NCBI GenBank assembly: GCA_025358055.1
Contig: JANYKV010000087.1
Location: 1-64,000 of the forward strand
DNA: 64,000 nucleotides
Direction: 5' to 3'
Origin: Gemmatimonadota bacterium
GTDB taxonomy: Bacteria; Gemmatimonadota; Gemmatimonadetes; Gemmatimonadales; GWC2-71-9
Positions 60,813-64,000 of this stretch are shown here, one piece after another. The notes under the pieces were generated by a model. That model was not told the DNA's origin and made no database searches. It saw nothing but the letters and a program-made list of their open reading frames with translations. Within the stretch, counting starts at the first letter, position 1, and every line of letters starts with the position of its first letter. Position numbers and translations under genes: made by a program.

Positions 60813-61610
60813 CTACCCAATCGCGCGCTTCTCAAAACTCCGCATGCCGAGCGTGAGAAACAGCGTTGTAAGGAGTGCCAACGCTCCAGTCACATAACGG
60901 AGCGGCATATGCGGGAGATCCGGAGTGAGCGCGCCCCTCATTCCCTCCGCCACATACACCAACGGATTGATCAGCACCGCGTATTTCATGACCGGGACGG
61001 CATCCAGTCCCCGCCAGGGATAATACGCGCACCCGAAGAAGATCATCGGGGCGATGATCACCCCGAACATCAGCCCGATCTGTTGCGGGCTAATCATGGT
61101 GCCGAGCAGGAGCCCCAGGGCAGAAAATGAGGCGGAGCCCAGCACGATTACCAGGAAGACCGTGCCAAAATGCTGGATCGACAAGGACTCGATCGGTCCC
61201 ATGATAAGACGCGCGATCGGCAGCACGAAAAGCGCGGCGATAAACCCTTGCAACACCCCTGCGACCACTTTCTCAATGGCAATGAGGTACACCGGGACCG
61301 GCGCGAGGAGTCGATCTTCGATTTCGCGGGTCCACCCAAAATCCGTCACCATTGGCAGCGCCACGGACTGGATGCTGGACAGCGCGAGACTAATACCAAG
61401 GATACCGGGCAACAGCGCCGACGTGTAGCCTTTTTGCACGAAGCCCATGCGGGGCAGGAGGTAGCCAAACACCACCACGAACAGAATCGGCTGCAAGGTA
61501 GTGCGGACCAGGAAGGCCGCGAGTTCTCTCCGCGCGACGTGAATGTCTCGACGCAGGAGCGCCAAGAACACCCGGCCTGGGGCAACCACGTCCGGGGACG
61601 CCGCGGTCAT
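60813..61610 (-). CDS. ABC-2 type transporter permease
   Basis: A 265-residue membrane protein with six hydrophobic segments. Segments such as FLVRTTLQPILFVVVFGYLLPRMG and LGLLLGTMISPQQIGLMFGVIIAPMIFFGCAYYPW are typical of ABC-2 exporter permeases of the multidrug or polysaccharide type. Its start overlaps the stop of the ATPase gene by 4 nt, so they form one transporter. Confidence 0.9.
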   Translation of the reverse strand: MTAASPDVVAPGRVFLALLRRDIHVARRELAAFLVRTTLQPILFVVVFGYLLPRMGFVQKGYTSALLPGILGISLALSSIQSVALPMVTDFGWTREIEDRLLAPVPVYLIAIEKVVAGVLQGFIAALFVLPIARLIMGPIESLSIQHFGTVFLVIVLGSASFSALGLLLGTMISPQQIGLMFGVIIAPMIFFGCAYYPWRGLDAVPVMKYAVLINPLVYVAEGMRGALTPDLPHMPLRYVTGALALLTTLFLTLGMRSFEKRAIG

Positions 61611-62629
61611 TCGAGCTTTCTCCCCGTGAGTGAAATGAAGAGCGTTTCGAGACTGGGTGGAGCTAGGTGGATGTTGGTCACGGTTCGCCCCGCCTGGTCG
61701 ACGATTTTGATCAGCTGCGCGATGACTTCTTCGCCTCGGCGGGCAAAGACCCGCAGCAGCTCTCGGCTGGTTTCGACCCGCAGCACGCCGGGAAGGTGAC
61801 CCGCCGGTCCGGCACAGCCACCTGCATCACCATCGAGCGTGAGTTCCAGGAGAGTTCCACCGGGGGCTCTGGCTTTCAAATTGGCCGGCGTGTCGATGGC
61901 GAGGAGCCGGCCGTGATCCACGATCGCCAACCGGTCGCACAGACGATCGGCCTCCTCCATATAGTGGGTCGTCATGACGATGGTCCGGCCTTCGGCATGT
62001 AGCTTCCGAAGAATCTCCCAGAGTGCCAAGCGGGCCTGGGGGTCGAGCCCCACGGTCGGCTCATCCAGGAACAGGACGCTGGGTTGATGAATCAGCGCCC
62101 GCGCGATCATGAGTCGCTGCTGTTGGCCGCCGGACAACTCCGGCACGCGTGCCGTTTCGCGGGTGGCGATCCCCAGCATCGCGAGGAGTTCCCGGGCCCG
62201 GGTGAGCGCCACGGATTTTGAGATCCCGAAGTACGCGGCGTGGAACAGCAGGTTCTCGATCGCGGTCAGACTCCGGTCCGGATTGGGGCGTTGCGGCACC
62301 ACCCCGATCCGTTGTTTGACCCGCACCGACTCGCGAACCACATCGGCCCCATCGATGAGGGCGGTCCCCGAGGTCGGGCGGGTTCGGGTGGTGAGGATAT
62401 CGAGGGTAGTGGTCTTCCCCGCCCCGTTGGGTCCGAGCAGGCCGAAGAATTCACCGGCGGCAACTTCGAGGTCGAGACCTTCCAGCGCCACCACATCGGT
62501 GGGGGAACGGGGCGTCATGCCGGGCGCACCCGGCAGGGCCAATCCTCCGCCAAACAAGGACCGGCCTGGTTTCGATCCAGGGTAGATTTTTCGGAGCGCG
62601 CGCGTCGCGATGATTGGAGCCAAAATCAT
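61607..62629 (-). CDS. ABC-2 transporter ATP-binding protein
   Basis: A 340-residue exporter ATPase of the CcmA/DrrA-like class. Walker A GPNGAGKTTTLDIL (about residues 67-80), Q-loop VVPQRPNPDRSLT, signature LSGGQQQRLMIARAL, Walker B VLFLDEPTVGLDPQ and switch His MTTHYMEEA are intact. A 40-residue insertion near the N terminus and a C-terminal cytoplasmic domain with RRGEEVIAQL complete it. Likely substrate: drug, lipid or polysaccharide; unknown. Confidence 0.92.
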   Translation of the reverse strand: MILAPIIATRALRKIYPGSKPGRSLFGGGLALPGAPGMTPRSPTDVVALEGLDLEVAAGEFFGLLGPNGAGKTTTLDILTTRTRPTSGTALIDGADVVRESVRVKQRIGVVPQRPNPDRSLTAIENLLFHAAYFGISKSVALTRARELLAMLGIATRETARVPELSGGQQQRLMIARALIHQPSVLFLDEPTVGLDPQARLALWEILRKLHAEGRTIVMTTHYMEEADRLCDRLAIVDHGRLLAIDTPANLKARAPGGTLLELTLDGDAGGCAGPAGHLPGVLRVETSRELLRVFARRGEEVIAQLIKIVDQAGRTVTNIHLAPPSLETLFISLTGRKLE

Positions 62630-62671
62630 GAACCTGACGATAATCTAGCGGCAGACCGGCCGCCATCCGTG

Positions 62672-64000
62672 TTACGGTTGTCGCCACCGGCATCCGAGGG
62701 CGTGGATCCATTCATCGGCGACGCTGGGCCCCCAGGTTCCGGCGGCATAGTTCGGGAAGTGATCCGGGGCCTTGTGACCCCAGAACTCGATCATCGGGTC
62801 GACCACGGACCATGCGGCTTCGACCTCGTCGCTTCGAGTGAAGAGCGTCGCATCACCGAGCATGCAGTCGAGGATGAGGGTCTCGTAGGCTTCGTGTCCG
62901 TTGTCGCCGAACGCCTCGACGTAGTTGAAGTCCATTTCCACCGAGGCCATCCGGACGTCGACCCCCGGCGTCTTCACCTCGAATCGAAGGGAGATGCCCT
63001 CGTTGGGTTGGACCCGAATCGCGAGCACGTTCGGTTCGAACGCCTCCCCATCCCGGAGCGGAAACATCAGATGGGGCGGCTGGCGGAACTGAATCGCAAT
63101 CTCGGTGGCGCGGCGGGGCATCCGTTTCGCGGAACGGAGATAGAAGGGCACTCCCTGCCACCGCCAATTGTCGATCATGAAGCGCACGGCGGCATACGTA
63201 GCCGTGCCGGAGTCCGGCGAGACATCGGGCTCGGTTCGATAGCCCCGCACCGCGGACCCGTCGATCGTGCCGGGCCCATACTGGCCTCGCACCGAGTACT
63301 CGTGCATCGTTGCCGGGGTGATCGGGCGGATGGCATGCAGCACCTTCGCTTTCTCATCTCGAACCGCATCGGCGCTGAAAGTAACCGGAGGCTCCATCGC
63401 GGTGAGCGTGAGGAGTTGCAAGAGGTGATTTTGGAACATGTCGCGGACGACTCCGGCTTCCTCGTAGTATCGTCCGCGCCGCTCCACGCCGACCGTCTCC
63501 ACGGCGGTTATCTGCACGTGGTGTATGTGTTGCCGGTTCCACAGCGGCTCGAAAATGGAGTTGGCAAACCGGCACACCAACAGGTTCTGAACCGTTTCTT
63601 TCCCTAGATAGTGATCGATGCGGTAGATCTGATGCTCGGAGAACGCTCGACGCACCACCCCATTCAGCGCTTGGGCGCTTTCGAGGCTCGATCCGAACGG
63701 TTTTTCAATGATGACACGAACCCACGGTCGGTCGGACTGCGCATAGAGGCGACGCGCTACGCCGCTTTGCGCAAGATGGTCAATCGCCGTGGCGTAGACG
63801 CTGGGCGGAATGGCCAAATAGAAGAGCCGGCCTCCGTCCGCGGGACGGCCGGTTTCGAGCACGGTGAGGCGTTCTTGGACCGCCGCGTAGGTCGCCGCTT
63901 CGGCGAAATCTCCCGCGACGTAGTGCAGGCGCGGCACGAATTTGTCGAGCGCCTCTTTGGTCGCTTCCTCGGGCGGAAGAAATTGTTCGAGGGCGGTGCG
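62672..64000 (-). CDS. zwf: Glucose-6-phosphate 1-dehydrogenase, start outside window
   Basis: The last 442 codons of Zwf, open through the right edge (frame starts at 64000). It oxidises glucose-6-phosphate to 6-phosphogluconolactone with NADP. Catalytic and substrate motifs: RIDHYLGKETVQNLL (the Asp-His catalytic segment), FEPLWNRQHIHHVQITAVETVGVERRGRYYEEAGVVRDMFQNHLLQLL, and IEKPFGSSLESA. The C terminus with WGPSVADEWI is complete. The ABC exporter is 42 nt downstream in the same direction. Confidence 0.93.
   Translation of the reverse strand, partial: RTALEQFLPPEEATKEALDKFVPRLHYVAGDFAEAATYAAVQERLTVLETGRPADGGRLFYLAIPPSVYATAIDHLAQSGVARRLYAQSDRPWVRVIIEKPFGSSLESAQALNGVVRRAFSEHQIYRIDHYLGKETVQNLLVCRFANSIFEPLWNRQHIHHVQITAVETVGVERRGRYYEEAGVVRDMFQNHLLQLLTLTAMEPPVTFSADAVRDEKAKVLHAIRPITPATMHEYSVRGQYGPGTIDGSAVRGYRTEPDVSPDSGTATYAAVRFMIDNWRWQGVPFYLRSAKRMPRRATEIAIQFRQPPHLMFPLRDGEAFEPNVLAIRVQPNEGISLRFEVKTPGVDVRMASVEMDFNYVEAFGDNGHEAYETLILDCMLGDATLFTRSDEVEAAWSVVDPMIEFWGHKAPDHFPNYAAGTWGPSVADEWIHALGCRWRQP

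Noticed and set aside
62240..63607. 455-codon plus-strand frame
   Set aside because: Antisense shadow of the ABC ATPase and zwf, both with all their motifs.
1..64000. tRNA, rRNA, CRISPR, transposase or phage genes
   Set aside because: Looked for T-loop sequences, repeat-spacer patterns, DDE/tyrosine recombinase motifs and structural phage genes; none found by reading, so none reported.

Overview
The window is GC-rich and densely coded. It comes from a Gram-negative bacterium, shown by a SusC/SusD TonB-dependent pair, lipoproteins with lipoboxes, an outer-membrane barrel ending in Phe, and secreted proteins with Sec and Tat signals. SusC/SusD in a GC-rich, non-Bacteroidetes context, tandem signal peptidases, TolB-like propellers, a PadR regulator and many DinB/DoxX/cupin-type accessory genes suggest Gemmatimonadota. 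This is inference: no rRNA, tRNA or other taxonomic marker was recognised.

Layout. 0-6 kb: minus-strand envelope block (truncated unknown gene, barrel plus TPR/CsgG-like lipoprotein, two tandem signal peptidases I, TolB-like propeller, Bcp peroxiredoxin). 6-8.8 kb: FHA membrane protein with a probable leaderless start, a small helical protein, a 50-residue membrane protein, a secreted beta-sandwich protein and a strong hairpin terminator. 8.8-20 kb: a minus-strand run gabT-potA-potB-potC-potD-patA-susC-susD for polyamine uptake and catabolism (putrescine to 4-aminobutanal by PatA; GABA to succinic semialdehyde by GabT). A divergent saccharopine-dehydrogenase/carboxynorspermidine-dehydrogenase-like gene (20.4 kb) is preceded by a 184-nt multi-helix element. 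Two aldehyde dehydrogenases elsewhere (25.3 and 44.3 kb) could supply the missing oxidation steps. 21.7-28.7 kb: VOC protein, zinc-knuckle protein, an antitoxin/PIN-toxin module with a clear promoter and a 10-bp inverted-repeat operator, secreted M24 peptidase, aldehyde dehydrogenase, methyltransferase and PAP2 membrane phosphatase.

28.8-51 kb is accessory: mostly single minus-strand genes of mixed function. Several genes are decayed: a DinB lacking its last helix, a P-loop kinase stub, an alpha/beta-hydrolase with both ends kept but the middle missing, and a frameshifted secreted protein. It also holds a two-domain cupredoxin lipoprotein, an exported haloacid-dehalogenase-like protein, two DoxX proteins, a PadR regulator with an overlapping membrane partner, a pyrimidine-dimer glycosylase, a creatininase-fold protein with altered metal ligands, and an attC-like palindrome.

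51-64 kb: a fatty-acid degradation operon (thiolase, acyl-CoA synthetase, second thiolase, two-domain hydratase/3-hydroxyacyl-CoA dehydrogenase), a divergent PGM1-like ATP-grasp ligase, a DUF3592-type protein, an ABC-2 exporter pair and a truncated glucose-6-phosphate dehydrogenase. The best candidates for something new are the structured element at 20.17-20.35 kb within the polyamine locus, the coupling of that locus to SusC/SusD, and the orphan PGM1-like ligase.
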